Below, in pieces: positions 26,547 through 34,637 of a stretch of DNA of 64,000 nucleotides. Below the pieces are notes generated by a model. That model was not told the origin of the DNA. It was given only the letters and a program-made list of their open reading frames with translations, and ran no database searches. Numbering within the stretch: the stretch's first letter is position 1; the number at the start of each line of letters is the position of its first letter. The stretch comes from an uncultured Bacteroidales bacterium (lineage in GTDB: Bacteria > Bacteroidota > Bacteroidia > Bacteroidales > P3). The stretch spans positions 1 through 64,000 of the forward strand of contig CAMVGR010000004.1 of the NCBI GenBank assembly GCA_947167075.1, written 5' to 3'. Made by a program: the position numbers and the translations under genes.

Positions 26547-27452
26547 ATGAGAGCAATATTTAAAAACATTTATATTTGGATAATATCTTTATTTCAATCT
26601 GTTGTATCATTATTATCTATTATTGTATTTAACAGAATTGGAATAAACCGTAGAATAGAAAAACTGGCTTGTAAGAAAGAACGACCTGCATCTATCTTAG
26701 CTAATGGGCCCTCTGTTAAAGAAATAATCAATGAAAGATTTGATTTACTAATTAATACAGATTTGTTGGCGTTGAATAACTTTGCAAATTCGGATTATTT
26801 TATACAACTTAAACCGAAGTTTTATATTCTTTTTGACTATGCATATTTTGATTATGAATATAAGAACGAGAAGGAAGAAAATCAAAATATGAGCAGAAAT
26901 GAAGAGAGGCAAGTAATGAACAATCTTGAGAAGATAGACTGGGAAATGGTATTATTTGTTCCCTATTCTCCCAAGGAAAGGAAAATGATGAGCAGATTTA
27001 AAAACCACAAGTTTTTAAAAGTCATAGAATACCATTCAACCCTTATTCATGGTTTTACAGGTTTTCGTAATTATATGTTTAGAAACAACCAGGGTGTTCC
27101 AAGTACGAATAATGTAATTATCCCTGCAATGCTTTTATTGTCTAATATTGGATACAAGACTATCTATTTATATGGTGCAGAATTGTCATGGACAAAAACA
27201 ATGGACGTTGATATTAATAATGGTAAGATGTTTTTTAAGGATAGTCATTTCTATGATAGTGGTAAAATGAGATATTTTGATAAAGGTGGATACAGATGGT
27301 GGTTGGAAGCAATTGCCAAAGCTCTAAAAGGGACGGAAGATGTGGCTGAATATGCTAAATTTAAGGGAGTACATATTGTGAACAGAACCAAGGGATCTTT
27401 TGTTGATGCATTTGAATATGAGAATCCTGATTCGATAGAAAAAAATAATTAA
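26547..27452 (+). CDS. GT42/DUF115-like putative sialyl- or pseudaminyl-transferase
   Basis: 301 aa from the ATG at 26547. After an N-terminal hydrophobic segment (about 8-30) comes ASILANGPSVKEI (48-60), which matches the GNGPSLKE-type CMP-binding motif of CstI/CstII sialyltransferases (GT42) and related DUF115 proteins. Further on, NNVIIPAMLLLSNIGYKTIYLYGAELSW fits the second conserved region of that superfamily. With a CMP-nonulosonate route in the same locus, transfer of pseudaminic acid is an attractive role. It is not proved; overall similarity looks distant. Confidence 0.6.
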   Translation: MRAIFKNIYIWIISLFQSVVSLLSIIVFNRIGINRRIEKLACKKERPASILANGPSVKEIINERFDLLINTDLLALNNFANSDYFIQLKPKFYILFDYAYFDYEYKNEKEENQNMSRNEERQVMNNLEKIDWEMVLFVPYSPKERKMMSRFKNHKFLKVIEYHSTLIHGFTGFRNYMFRNNQGVPSTNNVIIPAMLLLSNIGYKTIYLYGAELSWTKTMDVDINNGKMFFKDSHFYDSGKMRYFDKGGYRWWLEAIAKALKGTEDVAEYAKFKGVHIVNRTKGSFVDAFEYENPDSIEKNN

Positions 27453-27453
27453 A

Positions 27454-28047
27454 ATGGATGTTAATAACAATGTCTTACCAGGTCGCTCTAAGTTGTTAGT
27501 GTTATTGAGTTTTTTGGCAAACAAACTACGGAGTTGGCTTATTTTTTCTTTCAAATATCCATGGATAAAAATAAGTAAAAAGGGGTCCTTTATAAGAATG
27601 CCTTTTAGTACGACTATTTGGTCACCACATAAGGATGTAACCATAGGTGATAAGGTACAGTTTGGGTATGATTGTCGTGTTCAATGTGATTTAGAGTTAG
27701 GTAATTCAATTTTAATTGCTAGTGGAGTGTCTTTTGTGGGTAAGGATGACCATTTAACCAATATACCAGGCGTGACTATATGGAATTCAGGTCGTGGCGA
27801 TACTCATAAAACTATTGTAGGTAATGACGTTTGGATTGGTCACGGCGCTATTATTCTTGCTGGCATAACTATTGGTGATGGCGCAGTTGTATCAGCAGGT
27901 TCTATTGTAGTAAAAGATGTAGACCCTTGTACTATTGTGGGTGGTAATCCTGCCCATTTTATAAAAAACAGGTTCAATACTGAACAAGAAAAGGTCAAAC
28001 ATTTGCAATTTTTAAAGGAACTATATATAATAAATAATTATGTCTAA
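27454..28047 (+). CDS. Left-handed beta-helix acyltransferase (WbbJ-like)
   Basis: 197 aa. Hexapeptide repeats run from about 60 to 170, with GNDVWIGHGAIILAGITIGDGAVVSAGSIVVKDVDP and IVGGNPAHFIK, the C-terminal signature of xenobiotic/sugar O-acetyltransferases; the histidine in WIGHGA is the likely catalytic base. It overlaps the next acyltransferase gene by 8 nt. Probably O-acetylates a sugar of the repeat unit. Confidence 0.85.
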   Translation: MDVNNNVLPGRSKLLVLLSFLANKLRSWLIFSFKYPWIKISKKGSFIRMPFSTTIWSPHKDVTIGDKVQFGYDCRVQCDLELGNSILIASGVSFVGKDDHLTNIPGVTIWNSGRGDTHKTIVGNDVWIGHGAIILAGITIGDGAVVSAGSIVVKDVDPCTIVGGNPAHFIKNRFNTEQEKVKHLQFLKELYIINNYV

Positions 28048-28516
28048 ACAAATTAATTCTGTCTATTATAAGTTAAGGATGATTCCAGCTAGAATAGTCC
28101 AACGTATTAGGTATTGGAGATACAGGATACAGGGATATGATATTGATATTTCATCATCTATGGAACGCGGTTTAAATTTGGACCGAATTTATCCTAAAGG
28201 TATTCACATAGGTGCTGATACAATTATTACTTCAAATGTAACAGTTTTAAGTCACTATTTACGAGCTCATGTTTATACCACAAAGGATGGGACTTTGAGG
28301 ACAAGATACACTGGTGAGACCTGTGAAACTTATATTGGAAAATCATGTGTAATAGGCGTCGGTGCTACCATTATGGGTGGTGTCCGTGTGGGAGATTACT
28401 GTATTGTGGGGGCTGGAGCTGTGGTGACAAAAGATGTTCCCGATTATTTTATTGTAGCTGGAAACCCCGCTCGAATTGTAAAAGAGAATATAGATTTCAA
28501 CGAAAGAAGAATATAA
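28040..28516 (+). CDS. Left-handed beta-helix O-acetyltransferase (CysE/WcaB-like)
   Basis: 158 aa. Hexapeptide repeats with GKSCVIGVGATIMGGVRVGDYCIVGAGAVVTKDVPDYFIVAGNPARIVKE; HYLRAH near the middle may supply the catalytic His. Shorter than serine acetyltransferase, so sugar acetylation is more likely than cysteine synthesis. It is the last AT-rich gene of the block; base composition changes abruptly at the next gene. Confidence 0.85.
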   Translation: MSKQINSVYYKLRMIPARIVQRIRYWRYRIQGYDIDISSSMERGLNLDRIYPKGIHIGADTIITSNVTVLSHYLRAHVYTTKDGTLRTRYTGETCETYIGKSCVIGVGATIMGGVRVGDYCIVGAGAVVTKDVPDYFIVAGNPARIVKENIDFNERRI

Positions 28517-28522
28517 AGATAA

Positions 28523-29305
28523 ATGAGCGATGTAAAAAGGACGGATAGATTCCGTATAGGGAAAGCTTTCATTTCTATTACAAGCCAAAAGGATGCACAA
28601 GCGCGCATTGCTCAGGCTGTTAATGAAGGTATGAATGGTTATGTGTGTGTATCTGATCCTCGTACGGTGGATTTGGCATCAAAGGATGAGAAGTACCGTG
28701 AGGTGATGGACAACTCCCTGATGAATACCCCAGATGGTCAGCCCACACTTTGGGCTGCAAGACTCTGGGGATTGAAACAAGTGGAGCGTACTATGGGGCC
28801 AATCCTCTTCCAAGAGATGATTGAGAATCCAGGAAGTGGCTTAAAACATTTTCTATTGGGGGATACTGACGAAACGCTGAAAAGCATAGTAGATAGGGCG
28901 ACAGAGAAGAATGCCCTGATAGTGGGCACCTATTCACCTCCGTTCTGCAAACTGGATGAATACGACTATGAAGGTATAGCCAAGATGATTAACGAAAGTG
29001 GAGCTGACATAGTTTGGACGGCCATGCGAGCACCCAAGCAGGACTACTTTAACGTGAACATCCTGCCTTATCTTGACAAGAAGGTGTGCATTGGAGTGGG
29101 TGCTGCATTCCGCTTCTACCTGGGTGAGTATAAAATGGCGCCACCTCTCATCAAGAAACTTGGATTGATGGGTCTCTACTGGGGACGTAAAGGTCAGCCC
29201 TGGGGAAAGTTCATTTGGGGCTACTTGACAGATAATATGCCTTTCCTTTGGCACCTGGCCAAGATTCCTTTTAGGAGACTGGCTGGGAAAAAGTACTACG
29301 AATAA
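28523..29305 (+). CDS. WecG/TagA/CpsF family glycosyltransferase (GT26)
   Basis: 260 aa. VCVSDPRTVDLASKDEKY, NTPDGQPTLWAARLWG and ADIVWTAMRAPKQDYFNVN match the T-x-D-x(2)G-P/W and late K/Q-E-x-W regions of GT26 enzymes. Members add the second sugar (often ManNAc or ManNAcA) to undecaprenyl-PP-GlcNAc, which fits the WecA-type transferase at 47.4 kb. Its base composition is like the pse operon and not like the preceding AT-rich genes. Confidence 0.85.
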   Translation: MSDVKRTDRFRIGKAFISITSQKDAQARIAQAVNEGMNGYVCVSDPRTVDLASKDEKYREVMDNSLMNTPDGQPTLWAARLWGLKQVERTMGPILFQEMIENPGSGLKHFLLGDTDETLKSIVDRATEKNALIVGTYSPPFCKLDEYDYEGIAKMINESGADIVWTAMRAPKQDYFNVNILPYLDKKVCIGVGAAFRFYLGEYKMAPPLIKKLGLMGLYWGRKGQPWGKFIWGYLTDNMPFLWHLAKIPFRRLAGKKYYE

Positions 29306-29327
29306 TTGAGAAATAATACATATTTAT

Positions 29328-30353
29328 ATGGACAAAGTAAGAGTTGGAATCATCGGTTTTGGCCGTATGGGTATAACCCACTACAGCATTATCAACACTC
29401 ATCCGGCAGTGGAGATGACGGCCATAGCTGATACGTCGAGCACCATGCTCAACATGATTAAGAAGTATCTGCCGGCAGTGAAAATGTTTGAGGACTACAA
29501 AGACCTGCTTAACAGCGGTCTTGTGGATGCAGTAATCATCTGTACACCGTCAATCCTTCACTATGATGCCTGTAAGCTGGCGGGTGAGAATGGTATAGCT
29601 GTGTTCTGCGAGAAGCCGTTTACCACATCTCCAGCGCAGGCGCTGGAACTGGCTGACCTGTTTGAAGGCAAAGGCCTTGTGAACCAGGTGGGTTATGTAT
29701 ACCGCTTTGATGTGGTGTTTAATAAGGTGAAGGAGTACCTTCAGGCTGGCTTGATTGGTGACATTTGCCATGTGAACGCCCAGTTCCTGAGTGCTACTAT
29801 CAGCAGTGCTAGACCGGCCAAGGGCTGGCGTGCCAAGCGTGAGAATGGTGGAGGTGCAACCTACGAGATGGGTAGCCACGTGTTTGACCTGATGAACTTC
29901 TTCTTGGGCAAACAGACCAAGGTATACGGTTCGCTGTTGAATAAGGTTTACTCTGATAGTGTTGAGGATGTATGCTCTGTGGATGTACAATACAATAACA
30001 CCACTTCTTGCTCAATGCATGTGAACTGGAGCGATTATACTTATCGCAAGCCTATGTTGAAACTGGACTTCCACGGAACCAAAGGTAAAATTCAGGCAGA
30101 CCTCTATGGTTTGAAGGTATTCCTTCGTGAGGAAAACAAACAGTTTAATCTGCCTGAAGGCTGGACTTCCACACCAATGAATATGTTGCCTGATCCTTGT
30201 CCTTATTATGTGCGTGGCACCAGCTTTACCAACCAGCTCTATGCCTTTGCAGATGCTGTGTTGGCAAACAAGAAATCAACGGGATGTTCATTCCGCGAGG
30301 CCGCAGAGACCCAGGAACTGATTCATACCATTTTTGAGAACAATGAAAAATAA
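29328..30353 (+). CDS. Gfo/Idh/MocA family oxidoreductase
   Basis: 341 aa. The Rossmann motif is VGIIGFGRMGITHY (6-19), with FCEKPFT (about 95-101) holding the conserved EKP lysine and GGGATYEMGSHVFDLMNFF containing the active-site His. It would oxidise or reduce a nucleotide-linked or free sugar with NAD(P). Its 3' end overlaps the start of the next gene, so they form a pair. Confidence 0.9.
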   Translation: MDKVRVGIIGFGRMGITHYSIINTHPAVEMTAIADTSSTMLNMIKKYLPAVKMFEDYKDLLNSGLVDAVIICTPSILHYDACKLAGENGIAVFCEKPFTTSPAQALELADLFEGKGLVNQVGYVYRFDVVFNKVKEYLQAGLIGDICHVNAQFLSATISSARPAKGWRAKRENGGGATYEMGSHVFDLMNFFLGKQTKVYGSLLNKVYSDSVEDVCSVDVQYNNTTSCSMHVNWSDYTYRKPMLKLDFHGTKGKIQADLYGLKVFLREENKQFNLPEGWTSTPMNMLPDPCPYYVRGTSFTNQLYAFADAVLANKKSTGCSFREAAETQELIHTIFENNEK

Positions 30354-31239
30354 TACAGCCATGGAGAAGATAGATAAGATAGTTTTTGGTGACAATCAGT
30401 TTTTTGGAATCAATCACCGTTCTCAGGAGAAGGCTGAGGAAATGTTGAAACGCTTCAGTGATGTACACAACATCCTGAAGGTATATGATGACGCATTTGA
30501 TTGTGGCGTGAAGGCTGTGATGCTGAACAGCAACGATCGTGCAGAAGAGATATGCCAGTATTTCCGTGACCACAAGTCACAGTATGGAGATTTGGTTTGG
30601 TATCCTTCCGTACCTTATCCTCACAAGTATGCCAACATGGTGAATGAGTTGGGTATTTTCCCTGCCATCAGCGAGGTGTTGTTTAAGGGAAACTCTGCCG
30701 GTGGCGTGCTTAGCATGATTGGTAAGGGTGCAAGTGCAGTGCTGACCAAGGATGCCATGAAGATGATGGACATGCTGCTGGATGTGGAGTTTAAGATTTT
30801 CAGAGGCCTGAATGTGAATACGTTCTTCCTGCTGAACCCCATCACCGACCTGCTGTTGGGCTATAATGTGAAAGATGTGTTTGAACACTACTGCGAATAT
30901 GTGCGCAAGAAGTATAAATGTAATCCAGGTCTGATTACCCTGAACCTGCCATACCTGAAGAGCAAGTTGGAGGAATGGGGCATTGACGAGGTGGTGATTT
31001 GCTCTTCTATCAATGCTGCCGGATTCAACATGCATCCCAGTAAAGAAGCCTACGAAAAGTGCATCGCTGAGAATGATCCTTCGAAGTATCAGTTGATGGC
31101 TATGAATGTCTTGGCCAGCGGTTCTATCACTGTCCAGCAGAGTTTTGATTACATCAACAGCCTGAACCTGCAGAGTGTGGTGTTCGGTGCTTCGTCGAAG
31201 GGACATATCCAGAGTTCATTTGATGCAATCAAGATTTGA
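30343..31239 (+). CDS. Conserved protein of unknown function, TIM-barrel/aldolase-like
   Basis: 298 aa from the ATG at 30343, which overlaps the oxidoreductase stop; the ATG at 30361 (MEKIDKIVFGDNQFFGINH) is an equally plausible start and may be the family start. The pattern of alternating strands and helices, with KAVMLNSNDRAEEI and QLMAMNVLASGSI, suggests a barrel. I cannot name the reaction. Coupling to a Gfo/Idh/MocA gene points to sugar metabolism. Confidence 0.7.
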   Translation: MKNNTAMEKIDKIVFGDNQFFGINHRSQEKAEEMLKRFSDVHNILKVYDDAFDCGVKAVMLNSNDRAEEICQYFRDHKSQYGDLVWYPSVPYPHKYANMVNELGIFPAISEVLFKGNSAGGVLSMIGKGASAVLTKDAMKMMDMLLDVEFKIFRGLNVNTFFLLNPITDLLLGYNVKDVFEHYCEYVRKKYKCNPGLITLNLPYLKSKLEEWGIDEVVICSSINAAGFNMHPSKEAYEKCIAENDPSKYQLMAMNVLASGSITVQQSFDYINSLNLQSVVFGASSKGHIQSSFDAIKI

Positions 31240-31256
31240 AATAAGATGTAATTAAT

Positions 31257-32363
31257 ATGGCAAAAGTAGCACTAATTACAGGTGTGACCGGTCAAGACGG
31301 TTCATATCTGTCAGAGTTTCTCTTAGAGAAAGGATATGATGTCCATGGTATTATCCGCCGTTCTTCAGTTGATTTCCGTGAAAGGATTGCACACCTGGAA
31401 GGCAAACCTCATTTCCACTTGCACTATGCGGACTTGGGCGACTCCATGTCTATTGTAAAGGTGGTTGATAAGGTTAAACCGAATGAAATATATAACTTGG
31501 CAGCACAGAGTCATGTGCAAGTGTCATTTGATAGTCCTGAGTTTACAGCAGATGTTGACGCTACCGGTGTGCTCCGCGTGTTGGAGGCCGTGCGCGCCAG
31601 CCACTTGGAGAAGACCTGTCGCATCTATCAGGCCAGCACCTCCGAGCTCTATGGCAAGGTAGAGGAGGTTCCCCAGAACGAGAATACCCCCTTCCATCCC
31701 TACAGCCCCTATGCCGTGGCCAAGCTCTACGGCTTCTGGATTGTCAAGGAGTACCGTGAGGCCTACAATATGTTCTGCTGCAGCGGCATCCTGTTCAACC
31801 ACGAGAGTGAGCGCCGTGGCGAGACCTTCGTCACCCGCAAGATCACCCTTGCTGCCGCTCGCATCAGCCAGTGCCTGCAAGACTGCCTCTACCTGGGCAA
31901 TATGGACAGCCTCCGCGACTGGGGCTATGCCAAGGACTATGTGGAGTGCATGTGGCTCATCCTGCAGAACGACAAGCCCGAGGACTTTGTCATTGCAACA
32001 GGCGTGCAGCACAGTGTTCGCGAGTTCACAGAACTGGCTTTCAAACACGCAGGTATTGAACTAAAGTTTGAAGGTAAGGGTATTGATGAGAAGGGTATTG
32101 TTGTGAAAGGCCCCGAGAAGCTTATTGGCAAGACCGTTGTGGCTGTGAGCGAAGATTTCTACAGACCAACGGATGTAGTAAATCTTTGGGGAGATCCAAC
32201 AAAAGCGAAAGCGCGCTTGGGCTGGAACCCCGCCAAGACCAGCTTCGAGCAGCTTGTCAAGCTGATGGTGGAGCACGATATCGCCAAGGTAGCTGCCGAA
32301 GGTGCCGCCGCCAAAGTGAGAACCAACTTAGCTGAGTACCTCGAGAAAGGTATTGTAAAATAA
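31257..32363 (+). CDS. gmd: GDP-mannose 4,6-dehydratase
   Basis: 368 aa. First committed step of GDP-L-fucose synthesis. Features: [20 protein letters not shown] (NADP binding, 6-25), [18 protein letters not shown] with the catalytic Ser/Thr and Glu, [13 protein letters not shown] with Tyr-x3-Lys, and [17 protein letters not shown]. Base composition is mosaic: about 31545-32020 and 32215-32330 are clearly more GC-rich than the 5' part and the stretch near 32040-32200. fcl follows after the GxxExxY element. Confidence 0.95.
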   Translation: MAKVALITGVTGQDGSYLSEFLLEKGYDVHGIIRRSSVDFRERIAHLEGKPHFHLHYADLGDSMSIVKVVDKVKPNEIYNLAAQSHVQVSFDSPEFTADVDATGVLRVLEAVRASHLEKTCRIYQASTSELYGKVEEVPQNENTPFHPYSPYAVAKLYGFWIVKEYREAYNMFCCSGILFNHESERRGETFVTRKITLAAARISQCLQDCLYLGNMDSLRDWGYAKDYVECMWLILQNDKPEDFVIATGVQHSVREFTELAFKHAGIELKFEGKGIDEKGIVVKGPEKLIGKTVVAVSEDFYRPTDVVNLWGDPTKAKARLGWNPAKTSFEQLVKLMVEHDIAKVAAEGAAAKVRTNLAEYLEKGIVK

Positions 32364-32364
32364 A

Positions 32365-32931
32365 TCAAGAATTAGAGAATTTGAGAATTTTTGCCTACGA
32401 CATATAAGTATTTTCGCTAATTCTGAAATTCTTGACAATAAACAGAAAAAAGAGATAATTCTTCAATTCTGAAATTCTTGATAATAGAAAAACTCGATGG
32501 CCTTGATTTATCCTGAACTGAGCAACAGAATTCTTGGAATTGCGATGCAACTGCATCGTGAGATGGGATGCGGGTTCAAGGAGAAGGTGTATCAAGATGC
32601 CTTTGAGGTGCTACTGAAAGAAGAGGGAATAAAATACGAGAAAGAGAAACATATAGAGCTGGTCTTTCATGGAATCAAGCTTGAACATGACTTCTTCTAT
32701 GATTTCTTGATTGAAGATAAAATAGGTGTTGAACTAAAAGCAATGTCAGAGATAATAGGAGAATTTGAAGCTCAGATAATAAACTACCTACATGTGAGCA
32801 ATCACAAGTTAGGTTTATTATTGAACTTCGGTGCCACCAGCCTTGAATACCGCTGGTATCCTAATGAGTGGCACCACAGACAATGTGCAAGCATTGGATG
32901 AGAATGAATTCTCTAATTCTCAAATTCTTGA
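32365..32931 (+). mobile_element. Element D: GxxExxY gene bounded by inverted octad arrays
   Basis: The left boundary (32365-32389) is T followed by the octamers CAAGAATT, AGAGAATT and TGAGAATT. The right boundary (32907-32931) is AATTCTCT, AATTCTCA, AATTCTTG and A, the inverse of the same kind of array. Two further right-type blocks stand before the gene (32419-32435 and 32457-32481, each ending AATTCTTGA). The element starts 2 nt after the gmd stop and ends 15 nt before the fcl start. Same architecture as the four-helix-bundle elements but with another repeat unit and another protein family. Confidence 0.75.
32497..32901 (+). CDS. GxxExxY protein (PD-(D/E)XK nuclease-like)
   Basis: 134 aa. 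Contains the naming motif in GCGFKEKVYQDAF (residues 27-39, G-F-K-E-K-V-Y). VELVFHGIKLEHDFFYDFLIEDKIGVELKAM supplies the D…E-x-K core of the PD-(D/E)XK fold, and NYLHVSNHKLGLLLNFG closes it. The family is common in Bacteroidota, usually as single genes between unrelated genes. Whether it cuts nucleic acid is not established. Here it is enclosed by octad repeats and may be the enzyme that mobilises or processes them (inference). Confidence 0.9.
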   Translation: MALIYPELSNRILGIAMQLHREMGCGFKEKVYQDAFEVLLKEEGIKYEKEKHIELVFHGIKLEHDFFYDFLIEDKIGVELKAMSEIIGEFEAQIINYLHVSNHKLGLLLNFGATSLEYRWYPNEWHHRQCASIG

Positions 32932-32946
32932 AATAAAATAATTATC

Positions 32947-34149
32947 ATGCTTGATAAAAGTAGTAAGATTTATGTGGCTGGACATAACGGGCTCGTTGGC
33001 TCTGCTATTTGGAACAACCTGCTGCAACGTGGCTACACCAACCTTGTTGGCCGGAGCCACAAGGAACTGGACTTGACAGACCAGTATGCTGTCAAGAAGT
33101 TCTTTGATGAGGAACAGCCGGATGCTGTAGTGCTGGCCGCTGCTTTTGTGGGTGGCATTATGGCCAATATGCTCTATAGGGCAGACTTCATCATGATGAA
33201 CATGAAGATTCAGTGCAATGTCATCAGTGAGGCCTACGCCCATGGCGTGAAGAAACTCCTCTTCCTGGGCAGCACCTGCATCTATCCCAAGAATGCACCT
33301 CAGCCTATGAAGGAGGACTGCCTGCTGACCAGCCCGCTGGAATATACCAATGAGGAGTATGCCATTGCCAAGATAGCCGGTCTGAAGATGTGCGAGAGCT
33401 ACAACCTGCAGTACGGCACCAACTACATAGCCGTGATGCCCACCAACCTCTATGGCCCCAATGACAACTTCCACTTGGAGAACAGTCACGTGATGCCTGC
33501 CATGATGCGCAAGATATACTTGGCTAAGCTGCTGCACGAGGGTGATTGGCAGAAGATCCGTCGCGACCTCACCATCCGTCCCGTGGGAGCCAACATCAAG
33601 GAGAATGGTGAGCAGGTGCGCTATGTGATAGATGGCAATAGCGATGAGGCACTCATCCGCAAGATATTGGCTTGGTACAGCATAGAGGACAATAAGGTGA
33701 CCCTCTGGGGCACCGGCACACCCCTCCGCGAGTTCCTGTGGAGCGAGGATATGGCAGATGCCAGTGTGCACGTGCTGTTGAATGTGGACTTCAGTGACAT
33801 CATAGGTATAGAGAAATACTCCAGCGTGCATTATGGTGTGGCTGCTGACGGAGTGGTTGACCGCAACCACAGTACCGGTCGTGGCGGCTATATCCCCAGC
33901 CTGGGTGAAATCCGCAACTGCCACATCAATGTAGGCACCGGCAAGGAACTGACCATCCGTGAGCTCTCCCAGCTGGTTGTCAAGGCCGTAGGCTTTGAGG
34001 GCGAAGTAGCCTTTGATGCCAGCAAGCCTGATGGCACTATGCGCAAGCTCATTGACGTGAGCAAGCTGCACTCTCTGGGTTGGACGCATAAGGTAGAGAT
34101 AGAGGATGGAGTCCAGAAACTGTTTGATTGGTATAAAACGTCTTTGTAA
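32947..34149 (+). CDS. fcl: GDP-L-fucose synthase
   Basis: 400 aa. Epimerase/reductase that converts the Gmd product to GDP-L-fucose. NADP motif VAGHNGLVGSAIW (10-22), LGSTCIYPKNAPQPMKED with catalytic Ser, YAIAKIAGLKMCESY with Tyr-x3-Lys, and LWGTGTPLREFLWSEDMA. It is longer than the usual ~310-360 aa because of a segment around 190-235 (TIRPVGANIKENGEQVRYVID) and a loop after DFSDIIGIE. Similar long forms are known to me in Prevotella-type genomes, so it is probably functional. Confidence 0.93.
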   Translation: MLDKSSKIYVAGHNGLVGSAIWNNLLQRGYTNLVGRSHKELDLTDQYAVKKFFDEEQPDAVVLAAAFVGGIMANMLYRADFIMMNMKIQCNVISEAYAHGVKKLLFLGSTCIYPKNAPQPMKEDCLLTSPLEYTNEEYAIAKIAGLKMCESYNLQYGTNYIAVMPTNLYGPNDNFHLENSHVMPAMMRKIYLAKLLHEGDWQKIRRDLTIRPVGANIKENGEQVRYVIDGNSDEALIRKILAWYSIEDNKVTLWGTGTPLREFLWSEDMADASVHVLLNVDFSDIIGIEKYSSVHYGVAADGVVDRNHSTGRGGYIPSLGEIRNCHINVGTGKELTIRELSQLVVKAVGFEGEVAFDASKPDGTMRKLIDVSKLHSLGWTHKVEIEDGVQKLFDWYKTSL

Positions 34150-34153
34150 GACT

Positions 34154-34637
34154 AACATTGGCCGTTAGCCGCCAATAACCCCAAGCCTCCCAATAATGTA
34201 ATGGAAAAAGAAGCCAAGAGCCAAAAGCCAAGAGCCAAAGTAAAAGAATGAGAGATTTCAGAAAATATGAGATATGGCAAAAGGCCGTTGATATAGCAGA
34301 CAAAGTTTATACTGTTTGCGACGGTTTACCAAAATATGAGCTTTATGCTCTTGGTGACCAGTTAAGGCGTGCCGTAGTATCCATAGCGTCAAACATAGCA
34401 GAAGGAGCCTCAAGAACTTCTGCAATTGAGTTTGCTCATTTTTTGGAAATAGCCATAGGTTCTGCTTTTGAAGTAGAAACCCAACTTCAAATAGCTAAAA
34501 GACGTAAGTATATCACAGATGAAGTGTTTAATGAGATTGTGAGCGAACTCCAGACGGAGGAACGACAGATTAACACCTTCATCTCAAATCTAAAGTGATG
34601 GAAAAAGAAGCCAATAGCCAAAAGCCAAAAGCCAAAG
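34154..34637 (+). mobile_element. Element B: four-helix-bundle gene with GCCAANN heptad arrays
   Basis: A left-type stretch TTGGCCG TTAGCCG (34158-34171) follows the fcl stop. A right-type array of four heptads (GCCAAGA, GCCAAAA, GCCAAGA, GCCAAAG; 34213-34240) stands before the gene and another (GCCAATA, GCCAAAA, GCCAAAA, GCCAAAG; 34610-34637) after it. The layout left - right - gene - right mirrors element D. A tiny ORF (34201-34251) translated from the first right array begins MEKEAKSQKPRAK and overlaps the start of the four-helix gene by 4 nt. Confidence 0.7.
34248..34598 (+). CDS. Four-helix-bundle (S23 family) protein, copy 1
   Basis: 116 aa. DFRKYEIWQKAVDIADKVY, LGDQLRRAVVSIASNIAEGASR and EFAHFLEIAIGSAFEVETQL are the signature helices of the S23 rRNA-intervening-sequence family (related to Avd). 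The closest relative is the copy at 35847: 107 of 116 residues are identical by direct comparison. The stop codon TGA overlaps the ATG of the next gene. Likely forms an oligomeric, basic bundle that binds nucleic acid, based on the family. Confidence 0.92.
   Translation: MRDFRKYEIWQKAVDIADKVYTVCDGLPKYELYALGDQLRRAVVSIASNIAEGASRTSAIEFAHFLEIAIGSAFEVETQLQIAKRRKYITDEVFNEIVSELQTEERQINTFISNLK

Noticed and set aside
32920-34158. 412-aa open frame on the minus strand
   Set aside because: It is the antisense of the GDP-L-fucose synthase gene, which has complete motifs; the antisense product matches nothing.
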